Positions 35,947-47,215 of a stretch of 64,000 nt of DNA are shown one piece after another. Source of the stretch: Hymenopus coronatus (lineage: Eukaryota > Arthropoda > Insecta > Mantodea > Hymenopodidae); assembly GCA_030762935.1 (NCBI GenBank), contig CM060893.1:11018001-11082000 (forward strand), given 5' to 3'. Numbering within the stretch: position 1 is the first letter of the stretch; every line of letters begins with the position of its first letter. Under the pieces are notes generated by a model. It saw only the letters and a list, made by a program, of their open reading frames with translations, ran no database searches and had not been told where the DNA came from. Position numbers and translations under genes: made by a program.

Positions 35947-36196
35947 ACAATTAATAATACCTCAGAATCGCCTGTCATTTTGACCACCACTATACTGCCA
36001 CAACGAACATTGTAAGGAAGTTATTCTTGTAAAGGTTTATTTTAGTTAACATGAACTCCATAGAAAAACAATATTTCCTAGGAATAGTTTCCAAAAGCAA
36101 CAGATTTATATTTTTAGGTCTGTTGGTTTTTTAATGTCTTCCATTTTCAAACGCATGCAAATTCAATCACACATTCCGATGGTGAACGATGAATAA

Positions 36197-36200
36197 TTAC

Positions 36201-36239
<39 letters not shown>

Positions 36240-36240
36240 T
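36197..36240. repeat. (AAT)n microsatellite
   Basis: About 14 AAT repeats followed by ACTACTACT/ATT words, adjoining the SINE at 36268. Confidence 0.9.
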
Positions 36241-36267
36241 ACTGTTACTACTACTACTATTATTATT

Positions 36268-36445
36268 ATTAGCGACCGCATGTGAGATTTGTAGTGGACA
36301 AAGCGGCGCTGGGCGGGTTTTCTCCGGCTTCTCCAGCTGCCCCCGCCATCGCATTCCACCGGTGCTCCATCTTCATTCATGTATCATCAGTGCTACCGCC
36401 TGCGGTGCCATAAGTAGTTAAAGCGGGCTTAACGCTACCAAAAGA
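36268..36445 (+). mobile_element. SINE family 2 body
   Basis: Contains GTGAGATTTGTAGTGGACAA, CATCGCATTCCACCGGTGCT and TACCGCCTGCGGTGCC, then AGTAGTTAAAGCGGGCTTAA. The head is missing. Same family as 41576-41791. Confidence 0.7.
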
Positions 36446-36639
36446 AATCATCACCAATGTCATTATCATCATTTATATCATATCATCATCATCATCATTT
36501 ATATCGTATCATCATCATCATTATTATTCGTCTTTATATACATTTCAATGACAATAGTTATCCTGGAGTGTTAGTTTAGTTTTAACAAAATTCACACATT
36601 CACTCTCGTGCACACTTCCAGACCGAATGGGAATGGAAT

Positions 36640-37130
36640 AAATTGTGGTTAAAGAGAAACTACCTACTATAATCGGAAATCGAACGAAGGACATCCGTGC
36701 GAAATACAGTTTATTAAAGCGAAACAAACCTAAGTTTCTGTATTTCCTGTCAAATCACTCATATATCAGTTCGGGGATATTCCCTGCGCAGTTTACGTAC
36801 GCTAGATTTTATATTACTTTCTGCGGTTTCACCACAATCCGCACGCACATTTCACTTTAGTTTCCCTCTATACACACCACAACATACATTCATATTTAGC
36901 GTGTTTCATGATAACGCTGGTAGCTGTTGGCACCCAACGGATATAGTATTCCGAAGTTGGCACTCCGCTTAGCAGACGGAATAATATTTAAGGCTTTTAG
37001 GCGAAATTGACAAAGCTTGTAATAATGTTCTGTGCCTTTATAATCTTTCCGGAAAAGGTAATGTCGTGAATGTGCAATTACATGTCAATTGCTAATGACT
37101 TATCTGCAAATTTCAACTTCAAAGATTTGT
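36640..37130 (+). promoter_or_regulatory. Candidate promoter and non-coding first exon, unit 3
   Basis: CpG-richer segment ending TTTGT|GTAAGTATT at 37131, matching the donor at 13561 of unit 2, with clear homology from about 37040 on. The distance to coding exon 1 is about 6.2 kb. Transcription is not demonstrated. Confidence 0.4.
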
Positions 37131-37934
37131 GTAAGTATTTTATCCTTTTTTCATTAATATCAATACTGTAATTTTGAATACCAAGTCTATATTACTAGGC
37201 GAAATAGGCAGCACATGCCTGTTATAGAGGACAGACCGATTGGTAAACAATAGGGCGTTTTTTCTTCAACAACCGAGACAGAATGTTTTTATTTCGATAA
37301 ACATGTACGTTAGAAGTAGCAATGAGCACAGTTAAAATCAATAGCTAATAGTCGATTGTAGAGTTGTGTTCTGTTTTTGGTTGCGGTATCATCACGCGAC
37401 GACGGTATAAACTCGCAATTTAAAATTATCGAAAGAGGATTTTGCCCTTAAACCTTAATTGTCAAATACTGAAGGGCGCTAAAGTCGAACATTATTTCAC
37501 AAATTACACAGTTTATACATCATGTTTGGTAAAGGTGTGCGAGAGCATGGGCTACGTCACTTCAGCGCCGCCAACCCAATATATTAATGCGCTAAATGTA
37601 ACGTTGGGAACCACATCCAAAGGTACAACACCAGTTATTTATCAAAATAAGCATAAACAATACGTTAATAAGAAATAAATATGATTCTATTGTAAAATGT
37701 GGAAGCTAACATGATAGTGTACTCAAATTGTCACTTTTTTTCTATATTAGAAACAATGTAGTAACAGTAATGGTATGTTCTCATTGTTTTTTAGCCATAA
37801 GGCACATTGTGAAGCACTTTATTGCAATAAGAAATTGACAAGCTCAGATAAATTCAGAAGGAATAAACTATGGGAAAATAATGCAGCAACAGTTTCAGCA
37901 TGTTCTGTTTTGAGCCACAAAACACAGATTTTTA
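37131..37934 (+). promoter_or_regulatory. Conserved 5' block with CRE-like site, unit 3
   Basis: Homologous to 13561-14420. TACGTCA lies at 37553-37559 inside the nearly unchanged GCGAGAGCATGGGCTACGTC. A 78-codon frame across this site has no counterpart intact in unit 2 and is not called. Confidence 0.4.
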
Positions 37935-38730
37935 AGCACTTTACATATAGTAATTGTTGCACATGTGTGAATGATTTGCTTTCAAACATATAATTGTTGT
38001 ACTGTGTGAGTGACTTGCTTTCAAACATGTAGTAATTGTTGCTTACCTTCAAACATGTAGTAATTGTTTCACGTTTGTGAGTGGCTTTCTTTAGAATGAG
38101 TAATAATCGATCCATGTGTGTGAGTGGCTTGCTTTCAGGTGTATTCATTGTTGTATGTACGTGAGTGGTTTGTTTTCAAACATGTCACTGTTGCATGTGT
38201 GTGTTGTACCTTGCTTTCAAAGGTGGACATTGTTGCATGTGAGTGGCTTGTTTTCAAAGGTAGTCATTCTTGTATGTGAATAAGTGGCTTGCTTTCAAAG
38301 GTGAACAATGTTGCATGTGAGTGAGTGACTTGCTTTCAAATGTATAGTCTTTGGTGCATTGTGTGAGTGGCTTGATTTTAAAGGTGGTGGCGATTGTTGC
38401 ATGTGAGTGAGTGACTTATTTTCGAAGCTGGTCATTGTTACATGTGAATGAGTGGCTTGCTTTCAAAGGTGGCATTTTTGTATGTGTGTGAGTGGCTTGC
38501 TGTCAAACATGTAGTAATTGTTGTATGTATTTGCGTGGCTGGCTTTCAAATTGTAATAATTGTTGCACATGTTTCAGTGGTTTGCTTTCAGATGTATAGT
38601 AATTATTTGATGTGTGTTAGTGGCTTGCTTTAAAACGTGTGTGTTAGCAGCTTGGTTTCAAATGTGTGCTAATTGTTGCACATGTGTGAGCTGCTTGCTT
38701 TCAAAGGTGTAATAATTGTTGCACATGTTA
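37935..38730. repeat. Minisatellite A, unit 3
   Basis: Imperfect copies of the 41-44 bp unit (TAATTGTTGCACATGTGTGA, GTGGCTTGCTTTCAAA), homologous in type and position to 14420-15297. Confidence 0.8.
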
Positions 38731-38734
38731 CTTC

Positions 38735-38800
38735 TGGCTGCATCGTTGCAGCTATAAAAGGGAGAGCTGCAAGCCAGTGGAGTAAGTTTCTTTGTGCACT
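38735..38800 (+). promoter_or_regulatory. TATA block, unit 3
   Basis: GCTATAAAAGGGAGAGCTGC with TATAAAAG at 38753-38760, as in unit 1. A mariner insertion begins 140 bp further on and separates this block from minisatellite B. Confidence 0.35.
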
Positions 38801-38896
38801 CATGGCCACAGCGAGCTTTTAAGGAAAATCTCTGCTGCAAAACGGTTTTAAAAACAGTGGAACAAGTACTCTTTTTTTACATATGCATTTTTTATA

Positions 38897-39864
38897 CAGT
38901 GTGTATATAAATGGATATCGGGGTTTTAACTCTTTATAATATTTATTACATTCAACTTACAGTTATAAATGATATGTCAAATGAAAAAGTAACTCAAACA
39001 GTTTTGTTTGTTGGCACAAGTGCACATGTGCATGCAATGTTTCTGCCGCAATCCACTAGAGGGTGATAATAGCAAAGATGGCTATCAGTAAACAGAAAGC
39101 GTTTTGCGTTTTGCAGTTTGCGAAGACCGAATCTGTAGTTACTGTGCAATGTGCATTCCGTAGTAAGTTCAGTTGTGATTCTCCTAGTGATAAAAACCAT
39201 TCGTAGATGGTATAATCAGTTTGAAGATACTGGCTGCCTTTGTAAAGGGAAGAGCATGGGACGACCAGGAGCAAGTGAAGAGACTGTTGAGTGAGTGAGA
39301 GTCGTTCACTCGTAGCCCAAAGAAATCATTCTGGAAGGCTAGTCATGAATTACAAGTTCCTGCGTCAACTGTTTGGAAAATTTTAAGAAAACGATTACAG
39401 CTACGTCCTTACCATTTACAGCTATTACACAGTCGAAAGCCGACAGACCACGGATTACGTGCAAAATTTGCAAACGACTTGATTTTATGGATCATGTTGT
39501 TTCAGTTCTATGCATGGCCTCCACATTCTCCTGACCTAATTCCATACGATTTTTACCTTTGGGGCTTCATCAAGGATCGTGTGTACATGCCTCCACTACC
39601 AGCTGACCTCCCTGAATTAAGAAACTGGATTGAAGCAGCTGTTGCTTTAATTACTGAATACACACTTATCAACGTTTGGGAAGAACTCAGATATAGACTT
39701 GATGTGTGCCGCGTGAAGAAGGGTAGTCACATTAAACGTTTATAAGCTTCTTGATAAAACTGTTTGAGTTGGTTTTTCATTTGACATATCATTCATAACT
39801 GTAAGTTGAATGTAATAAATATTATAAAGGGTTAAAACTCCGATATTCATTTATATACACCCTG
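38897..39864 (+). mobile_element. Internally deleted mariner-like element with 109-bp inverted repeats
   Basis: Left inverted repeat 38897-39005 and right 39756-39864 match at most positions, start CAG(T/G)GTGTATATAAATG and are flanked by TA at 38895-38896 and 39865-39866. Inside, from 39079, the frame reads MAISKQKAFCVLQFAKTESV and later RSPKKS/SSPKKS, ASTVWKILRKRLQLRPYHLQ, then jumps to AWPPHSPDLIPYDFYLWGFI and the C-terminus DVCRVKKGSHIKRL-stop (39745). The catalytic middle (D, D) is deleted and there is a stop at about 39294. It is a non-autonomous copy. Units 1 and 2 have the uninterrupted sequence at the same spot (empty site GCAGTTTTTATATGTGG). Confidence 0.85.
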
Positions 39865-39884
39865 TATATGGGACCACAAAATGT

Positions 39885-40255
39885 GTATTTGCAGCGACAT
39901 ATTGCTTTCAAACTTAGGGTTGGTTGGGATATAATACATCCTCTTTGCACACTAGAAAGCATGTGTTTGTAGTGACATATCCCAATCAAAATCAGGTTGG
40001 ATGGGATACAATATTTTGTCTACAGACTATCGATAACCTGTGTTTATAGTGAAATATCAAACTCAGGACTGGGTGGGATACAATACTTCCTCTACACACA
40101 GTAGATAACATGTGTTTGCAGTGACTTATTCCAATGAAACTCAAGGTTGGGCAGAATGTAATACTTTCTCTATGCACAGTAGATAGTGTTTGCAGTGAAT
40201 TATCAAATTCAGTACTGTGTGGAATACAATACTTCTACACACTATAAGATAACTG
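39885..40255. repeat. Minisatellite B, unit 3
   Basis: About five copies of the 75-bp unit (GATAACATGTGTTTGCAGTG, GGGTGGGATACAATACTTCC). It resumes directly after the mariner element. Confidence 0.75.
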
Positions 40256-40446
40256 CACAGAAGGATTAAAAAAAGAAGCAAGGAAATCAATGATTTGAAG
40301 ATTATGTACAGGACTTCAAAGGATATAAATATCAAACTTCAGAAATGCCAATTTCCATATCTGGAGCTGTGTAGACTATAGTAGAGTATTTTTCTGAACA
40401 CTAATAAATGACTAATAATGATGATGAAGATGATGATAATCAGAAT

Positions 40447-40453
40447 ATATTAT

Positions 40454-40492
<39 letters not shown>
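40447..40492. repeat. (ATA)n microsatellite
   Basis: About 15 ATA/ATT units; a short stretch of minisatellite C follows at 40540-40640. Confidence 0.9.
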
Positions 40493-40494
<2 letters not shown>

Positions 40495-40749
40495 CAATAA
40501 CAATATACCAAAGATGCGCTCTATACATATCTGTGTATATGAGAAAGACAGTGTGAGTAACAGTGACCAAGTGAGTTTGAGAGAGTATGTATAATGGTAA
40601 TAGTGTGAATATCAGAGAGTATGTTAAACAGTGAGGGTGTTTGTGAGCAGAATATCTGTAAAATGGGAAGTTGATCAAATGCCTTACTTGCTCTTCAAGT
40701 CAGTCCTATTCCAAAAATGATACATTAAGAATAAATTGAAATTGACTGT

Positions 40750-40990
40750 TGTTTAACAACACTCTTTAAGTGCAATGGTTCCAGGCCCCCATATATTTTG
40801 GGTGTGAATGTCCACTTAATTTAGCTAAGAGACCTCTTTGTTAGCTTGAGTTGCTTTTACTTGCTGTAAGTCTACAATACAAAACCAATGCTTTATTTCC
40901 CTTCCCAAGGAAGGCATGCTAAAGATTCTTACACTGCAAAATATCCATCGCACTGCACCAGGTTTGCACTTGTGACGTTGGAACCAGAAG
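40750..40990 (-). mobile_element. tRNA-Val-like SINE, decayed
   Basis: Reversed central part (CTTCCCAAGGAAGGCATGCT) and B-box area (CACCAGGTTTGCACTTGTGA). The head is degenerate. No target duplication recognised. Confidence 0.6.
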
Positions 40991-41575
40991 TTGTGCACTA
41001 ATAGTGCCAATAAATTTTCTCTCAAATTTCTGCCATTCTTTACTGCCCAATTCATTTATAAAGTCATATTATTTTCTTTTCCAAAAACATTCTAATGATT
41101 TAGTATCATATGAACATATATATGTTTGAATTATTTACATTATACTAAACAATTTATATAATTGAACATTTCTGCAGATAGCCTGTGAAGTTCCCCCTCA
41201 TCTAACTGGAATACAATAAAATATGCCTGAACAAAGAATTTGAAGTAGATAACTCTTTCCATCACATTAGCAGCTTTCAACACAATTCCAAATTGTCTGA
41301 TTGACCTTTCTGCTTTAAAGGGCATCCTAGATGCTTAAAAGTTTGCACAATACTTAACTGATCTTAAATAGTTATATATATTGCACACCTACTTAATTTT
41401 ATCTCCCACCAAAATTTTAAAAATCATGAGCATCGCATAGTTGATTATATTATTTTGACTGCTATTAAACAAGTATGTGTTTTGTCACTAATTATTTATG
41501 TACCCTGTTCCCAAAAAATTCCCTTAAAATGTGTGTTAATAATAAATACACCTACAGCATTGCATTAGACATTCT

Positions 41576-41791
41576 GTGGCTGAGTGGTTAGACCATTTGC
41601 CTCTCACCTAGATGGCCTGCGTTTGAGATGTGAGATTTATGGTGGACAAAACGGCAGAGGGGTGGGTTTTCTCTGGTTTCTCCCACCATCTCATTCCACT
41701 GGTGCTCCATCTTCATTCCATGAATCACCAGTGTCATTGCCTGCGGTGCCACAAGTAGTAAAAGCGGGCGTTAAACACTATCAAACAAAAA
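41576..41791 (+). mobile_element. SINE family 2, full length with 9-bp target duplication
   Basis: The head GTGGCTGAGTGGTTAGACC resembles a class II tRNA (Ser/Leu-like) A box. The body has GTGAGATTTATGGTGGAC and CTCATTCCACTGGTGCTC, with an A-rich end. AGACATTCT flanks it at 41567-41575 and 41792-41800. This is the reference copy for the family here. Confidence 0.8.
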
Positions 41792-41800
41792 AGACATTCT

Positions 41801-42789
41801 ACTTACAATTGTATTTAGAATATCATGGTTGGTAACAGCCACCCAGGTCCCATCATCACCGTTCTAAGCAGATGATGGCACTTACCCTGCACCCTTACTC
41901 ATGATTACACTGAATTAGGTTAGGTACTGTGCCAAGATTTTCTAATAATATTCAAAGTTCAATTGCTGTGCTTCACAATAATCACAGTTAAGTAAGAGTA
42001 AGTCTAGTGGGTAAAACACAATTTCCAAATTTCTCACGTAGAAATTCTCTGTACCTAAGTCACAGGGTTGCAAATTAGTTCAAATAAAAACTGATTAGAC
42101 TGACTATAGAATCTTGCCAGGGAGTGCCATAACTACAAAACTTTCTCCAGAAAAGTGCCAACATAAAAAATATTTGTGCTGATATTACAATAGCTTAGCA
42201 AAATTTGATTCTAGGGTTGGGGGCTAAAATTTTCTAAAACACTTAATTTATTTGTAATAGTTTAGTCTTTGCCTCTGCTGTTAGAAACTTAGAAGCAAAT
42301 CAATGTTACGACATTATAAAAGAATAAAATAAAGATTTATTAAAACCAGATCTATAAATATAAGAGGTTCTGAGGGACTCTGGGGGTTTTAACCTCCAAC
42401 CCACTACCGTTTTGCTACAGGTTCATACATGCTGAGCCTGTCTGTTATCTAAGCCATGGCTGTTTGTAAACTGGAAAATAACCATATACGTCACTCATTA
42501 AGAACAAATCCAAAGGTGTGCCTTCATTGTAGCCTTTGCTATGCAATTTTATATGCCTAAATGTGTTTAATGTGGATATTCAGATGAAAAATATCTTTCT
42601 GGCCAATTTTTACAGATTTACTTTTAGAAATACCACAATCTTTAACTAATTAAAGGAAATCTGGAAAGCTCAAATATGTGTGATGTCATAAAAAAAGTTA
42701 CAGAAAGCACAATTTAAGGGCTACTGTAATTTTATTTTTAAATTTCAAGGTATAATTTAAACCTCCTGATTTCCTACCTACCACTGACA
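41801..42789. other. Unit 3 spacer, no gene seen
   Basis: AT-rich single-copy sequence without counterpart in units 1 or 2 and without a recognisable frame. Confidence 0.4.
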
Positions 42790-43025
42790 AAGGGCGTATC
42801 ATATGTAACTCTATACACATACAATATACTAGTATCTGCTTTTGAGCCTCACCTAGTACTGTTTCATATGTAACTCTGTATACATATGATATACCAGTAT
42901 CTGCATGTAGCCTCACCTAGCACTGCCTCATATGTAATCTGTTGTATAAGTTACATGTTTTTAATAATCAATAATACTTATATGATAGGCCAGGATCTGT
43001 ATGAGAGCCTCAAATGATACTATCT
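42790..43025. repeat. Minisatellite D, unit 3
   Basis: Three to four copies of the 90-100 bp unit (CCTCACCTAGTACTGTTTCA, GATATACCAGTATCTGC). Shorter than in units 1 and 2. Confidence 0.7.
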
Positions 43026-43350
43026 CATATCTAACTTACACAGTTCTAATGTTTGGTGACTTGGCAACAGAGCACATGTATTATGAGCCAGTCAGTGAAT
43101 GTCACTCTGCACCCCTATTTTCTAATAGACATTTAAAATGTGTACAGGCATTCTATTCTTGGCTTAGCACCTTTTCCAACTTTTAAAGCAATGTATATTT
43201 AATGATATCCTTCTATTTCTTGGTCCACAGGTTTGCTTATTAAATTAAGAACTGCATCATGGACTGGAGCAATTGTTGTGAAATGGATATAAAAAAAGAA
43301 ATCCAATAAGAGTATCCCCTCCCAGATGACATATATACTCACAGGATCAG

Positions 43351-43755
43351 ATGGACTTGTTTATTGAGGATGCTGCAATGAAGACAAACAGTGACATTGC
43401 ATTTCTGGAGGAAGAAAGTAACATCACAATCAAAACAGAAACAAAGTCAGAGCCCCCTTTTTCAGACTTTTGTTCACAAAATGATAGAAATTGTTTTATC
43501 AGACATCTTGGAGAGCAGAATAAAGCAGAGACTGTTACGAGCAATGACAACTGCACGATTATTCCCAAAACATATTTTGGGGAAGAGACTCTGGTTTCAG
43601 ATTTGGGTTCACAGAATGAGACAGAACTTCTTCCAGAGGATCCTGAAAAGAAGCTTATGAAATGTAACAATGATCATGAAGCAAATGTCAAAATAGACAT
43701 TACAGAAGAAGTTTGTTGGCTGAAAACAGAAACTTCACTTTGTGATGACTTTATG
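43351..43755 (+). CDS. Zinc-finger gene unit 3, coding exon 1 with broken original start
   Basis: The ancestral ATG (43283) is followed by only eight codons, because GAA AAG-type codons have become a TAA at 43307, and a 2-bp insertion near 43330 shifts the frame. A later ATG at 43351 re-enters the ancestral frame as MDLFIEDAAMKTNSD, giving 135 residues up to ATG|GTAAGT. The two N-terminal SUMO-type motifs are lost; IKTE-like, VKID and LKTE variants remain. The exon acceptor (GGTCCACAG) and the phase are intact. It may be translated by leaky scanning past a mini-frame or may be a pseudogene exon. With exons at 46874 and 51752 it would give about 504 residues. Confidence 0.6.
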
Positions 43756-44439
43756 GTAAGTTAACAAAATGAGAAGTTACTTTATTGTAGCTGGAGGAAG
43801 TACCATACAACAGTAATTTTAGCATTTCTTAAAAAGCAAAGAACAGGATAGGATTGACTAGTTCTAGAAAATGATAAAGTAAGATTTTGGTTTAGCCCGG
43901 GTCCTATTTTATGGTTATTTCATTTATTACATCCCTCAGATCAAGTATATATGTATGGGAAATATCAAGTTTACTGTAATTTGCTTCATAAATACTATAT
44001 TTAATACATATACATCGTCTCTGAAACTTTTCCAGGCAAAGCTTTAATGAGACTTGATACAGTATTAATAATGGTTGCAGAATAGAAACAATTCTAATTT
44101 GGTTTAAAATTGAAGCCTCAATATTTTTTTTAAAATTGCAGAAGTTCATTGCATAATAGGAAACTTAACAAAAGTTCATTTAAACAACTAGAATTGTGCA
44201 TGGAAAATTTTGACACCAGGATGTTTGTTAGCCAAAGCTGCAGCTTTGTTGACTAGAGTAAATAGAGTCTTGCTGTTGTAGCAGCTGTCTTTGTGTAATG
44301 GAGTGAAAGCATCCACATTGGAACAAAATATTTGTTAAGCACAAGAAGAATTGGATGTGGAGTTACAGGCCTCAATCATCACCATTGTTTTGTTTTTTTT
44401 ATTTTTATGTTGTTCAGCAGCAACTTTTACCAATATGGC

Positions 44440-44590
44440 ATTGCAGGCAATGACACCTCTGATACATGAAATGAAGACGGAGCACTAGTGAAATGCAAAA
44501 CTGGAGGAGCTGGAGAAAACCCTTCCCTTTGCTACTTTATTTTCCACTAATCCACATGCCTTAGATCAAACAAACATGGTCTAACCATGG
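44440..44590 (-). mobile_element. SINE family 2, decayed
   Basis: Reversed body with GCAGGCAATGACACCTCTGA and GGAGAAAACCC, diverged from the copies at 41576 and 55605. Confidence 0.5.
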
Positions 44591-44699
44591 CATGGCCCAT
44601 CTTAGTAGGATAAGAGTTATACACAATTATATAAATTATGAAGAAAAAAAAGTATTTCAATCTATAGTGAATGATAATGTTCAAAGGCATGAAAAAATG

Positions 44700-45290
44700 G
44701 CCCAAAATAAAACCATGCCATTCATGATCAAGAAGGTTTAGAGTGACTTCAGAACAAGAGCATGAATAGATTGCAGTATCTTATGCTCTCAGCTGATTGA
44801 AGAGAACTTATATTGCTGCCAAAATCCACTTAGCAGTCTCAAAACAAGAGCAAAAGATATCTTTGGGCAAAAGAAGAGGACAAGTGGAGATTTAAGGGAT
44901 GGAAATGATTTTAGTTTATTCAGGAATAGCAGTTTGGAATTCTTGGTCACAAATGTCATCAATTGGTAAGGTGTTCAAAAGAACAGAGACTGTGGCCCAA
45001 GTGTGCAGTGCCAATGGTTAAGCATGAAGGTGAACATGTAGTGGCTTGGTGGTGTTTTGGTAATAGTTCTGTAGCAGACTAAGTGCCAGTCACAGAAACA
45101 TTGAAGAAAGAAGGCTACCATAAGCTTTTGTATAATCAAGCCATTTGTTTTGACTGTGAGCTCACAGTTCGCAACAGTTGTATCAAAGGGACGAGATGAA
45201 TATTGTAATACGTTGAAACAATGAGAGACAATTGCATTGCAGAGTTGTTGGAAAAACAATGGATTGAAGACATCTATTTATAACTAGTTT
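44700..45290 (+). pseudogene. Tc1-like transposase relic
   Basis: Scattered frames read FIQEQQFGILGHKCHQLV, then RLWPKCAVPMVKHEGEHVVA and WWCFGNSSVAD, which correspond to the Tc1 stretch around S-K-F-x-x-x-G and PTVKHGGGSVMVWGCF. It ends TLKKEGYHKLL and then diverges. Stops and shifts throughout; probably internally deleted. Confidence 0.5.
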
Positions 45291-46873
45291 TGAAGTAATA
45301 AAGAGACTTCTTTTTACAATAAGTTATCTGAGAAGGAGTTTCTTGCAGCAATTTATGTGTTTTCATTTTTTTTTTTTTATTCCCTTCTTTTCTTTTTTTT
45401 TTGCAACCAAAAACTACTTTAGTATTAGCTGAAATTTTCTAAAATATTAACCCATAAGTTACCGCAGAATGGAAATGTGCATAATAAATATTTTGAGAAT
45501 TATCTCCTAATGATTAATATGCTTTGCTTAGTTTTTGTATTAATACATTTATACGGGTGGACCATTGAGATTTTTGACTGGTAAACAAAATTGGTGCTTT
45601 CCATATAGTAAATGATTTTATCCTTAAATGAAAATTAGAATAATATTTATATTCTCATGATAATGGACCACTATAGCAAGAATTTTACCTGGCTTTATTT
45701 TTAGTTTGTTTTCTAGCACACGTTTAAAACATCTATTGATCATTTCATTTGTACTGAGCTGTATGTTGTCTAGAATTTTCCCTAACACAAATAGGCTAGT
45801 AGCACCAGCAAAGGAAGAAAGAAATTGTAGGATAAGTAATGTAGGATTCTACATTTTGTATATGTATTAAAAATAGGTTGTCGTTCACAATTATTTATTT
45901 ATTTTTAGATGCATGATTTATTATCCTTGAGCTGACTTGACATTTAAACTATTGGTCTATAGTTTTCTATTTCACTATGATTCTATGTTATATAATGTTG
46001 TACTTTTTGATATTTGAATTCACATGTGAAATCAAATCTGATAATAAAATATTTATTATAAAATTTAGTGCACAAATACATTTTTAATTACGTAATTCAA
46101 ATTTTCTTTTATTTCTCCTAATTTCTTGCTTTTTAAAGTCAACAATTTGAATAACTTTTACTGCAATTTCAAATTTAAATGCAAACTACAGGTGTGATTT
46201 AAAGTTAAATCAACAGTGGTATTATTGTTTGGAATGTTTGACCACTAAGTGCCTTTATTTGCTGCGTTTAAACAGAAATTGTTAATCATGTCTGCAACTT
46301 TTCATTCGTTACAGTTTAACCATTTCTAGTTAATCTTTTGTTTTGATGTTCCTTAGGTCTTGATTTGTGCTATGCTTCATTTGTTTTGCATTGTTTCCAA
46401 AATGTCATTATGTTTATTATTTTACATTTTTCAGCTACCCTGGTTACCATATTATAAATTGCTTTACAGTTTAGATAATACAACTTTTTTTTTAAAGTTA
46501 CCTCCTCCTGTATTATCCAACTTAGAAACTTTCATCACTTTTTTTATACCTGACTAACTTTTGCTGCCCATTTGTTTTTGGCTGATACATCATTTCTATT
46601 TTTTGTTTTGGCATGGTAGTTTCAAAAATTGAAGGTCTGATTAGTTATAAATGGAATGAAATAAAATATAAACAGATCTTGTGTGTTCTGTTTATAGTAA
46701 AACAGGAAAGTATAAATTTGACTATGATGTGTTTAAATCTGTAATTTATTTAATAACATCCACCAGTTTCAAGTAATTAAAAAGGATACTTTAAGCTAAA
46801 AAAGGTGTAGGACAGTTAACTAACCTGTAGATGATTGTGTGTCAGCTGTACATTTGAATTATTCTGTTTACAG

Positions 46874-46905
46874 GATGAGGACTTCCATTCAGTGAAATCA
46901 CCAAG
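46874..46905 (+). CDS. Zinc-finger gene unit 3, exon 2 (32-nt micro-exon)
   Basis: TTTACAG|GATGAGGAC ... CCAAG|GTAAGG, encoding DEDFHSVKSP, phase 2 exit. Intact splice sites suggest that unit 3 may still be expressed despite the damage to exon 1. Confidence 0.8.
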
Positions 46906-46971
46906 GTAAGGACTACATTAACTTTTCCTAAACATTTGTATACTACAGAATAGTTAAAGGGTAACACCACA

Positions 46972-47215
46972 TCGTCTTCTGTGGTCTAGAGCTAGCATGC
47001 TAGCTTCTAGTTCCAAAAGTTACAGGTTTAAACATGATGATAGGCAATGGATTTATTCATACTTGAAAATTCTTAGAATGGCTTCCTTCAGCAGGGAAGT
47101 AAAGCCATTGGTCCCGTGTCTTAGATTTACAGCACATAAAAAACCTCAAGTCTCTGAGCAACATTATGTGATATTTCATAGAATTGCAGCAATTAAAGAC
47201 TATCCATAAATAAAG
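46972..47215 (+). mobile_element. tRNA-Val-like SINE, unit 3 copy of a shared insertion
   Basis: Head decayed (GGTTTAAACATG); central part well kept (CTTCCTTCAGCAGGGAAGTA, GGTCCCGTGTCTTAGATTTA). It lies about 70 bp after exon 2, as in units 1 and 2. Confidence 0.75.

Larger units (their letters stand above)
43756..46873 (+). other. Intron 1 of unit 3
   Basis: GTAAGT...TTTACAG. Its left end and right end match the other units. The middle holds a SINE family 2 relic and a Tc1-like relic, then AT-rich sequence (45300-46700) in which I see nothing else. Confidence 0.65.

Noticed and set aside
34315..35947. Frames of 507 and 399 codons (plus) and 457 codons (minus) as protein genes
   Set aside because: They coincide with the 12-bp satellite. 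Monomer length divisible by three and absence of stops keep all frames open; the products are pure low-complexity repeats.
37442..37678. 78-codon frame over the CRE-like block as a gene
   Set aside because: The homologous block in unit 2 does not keep the frame.
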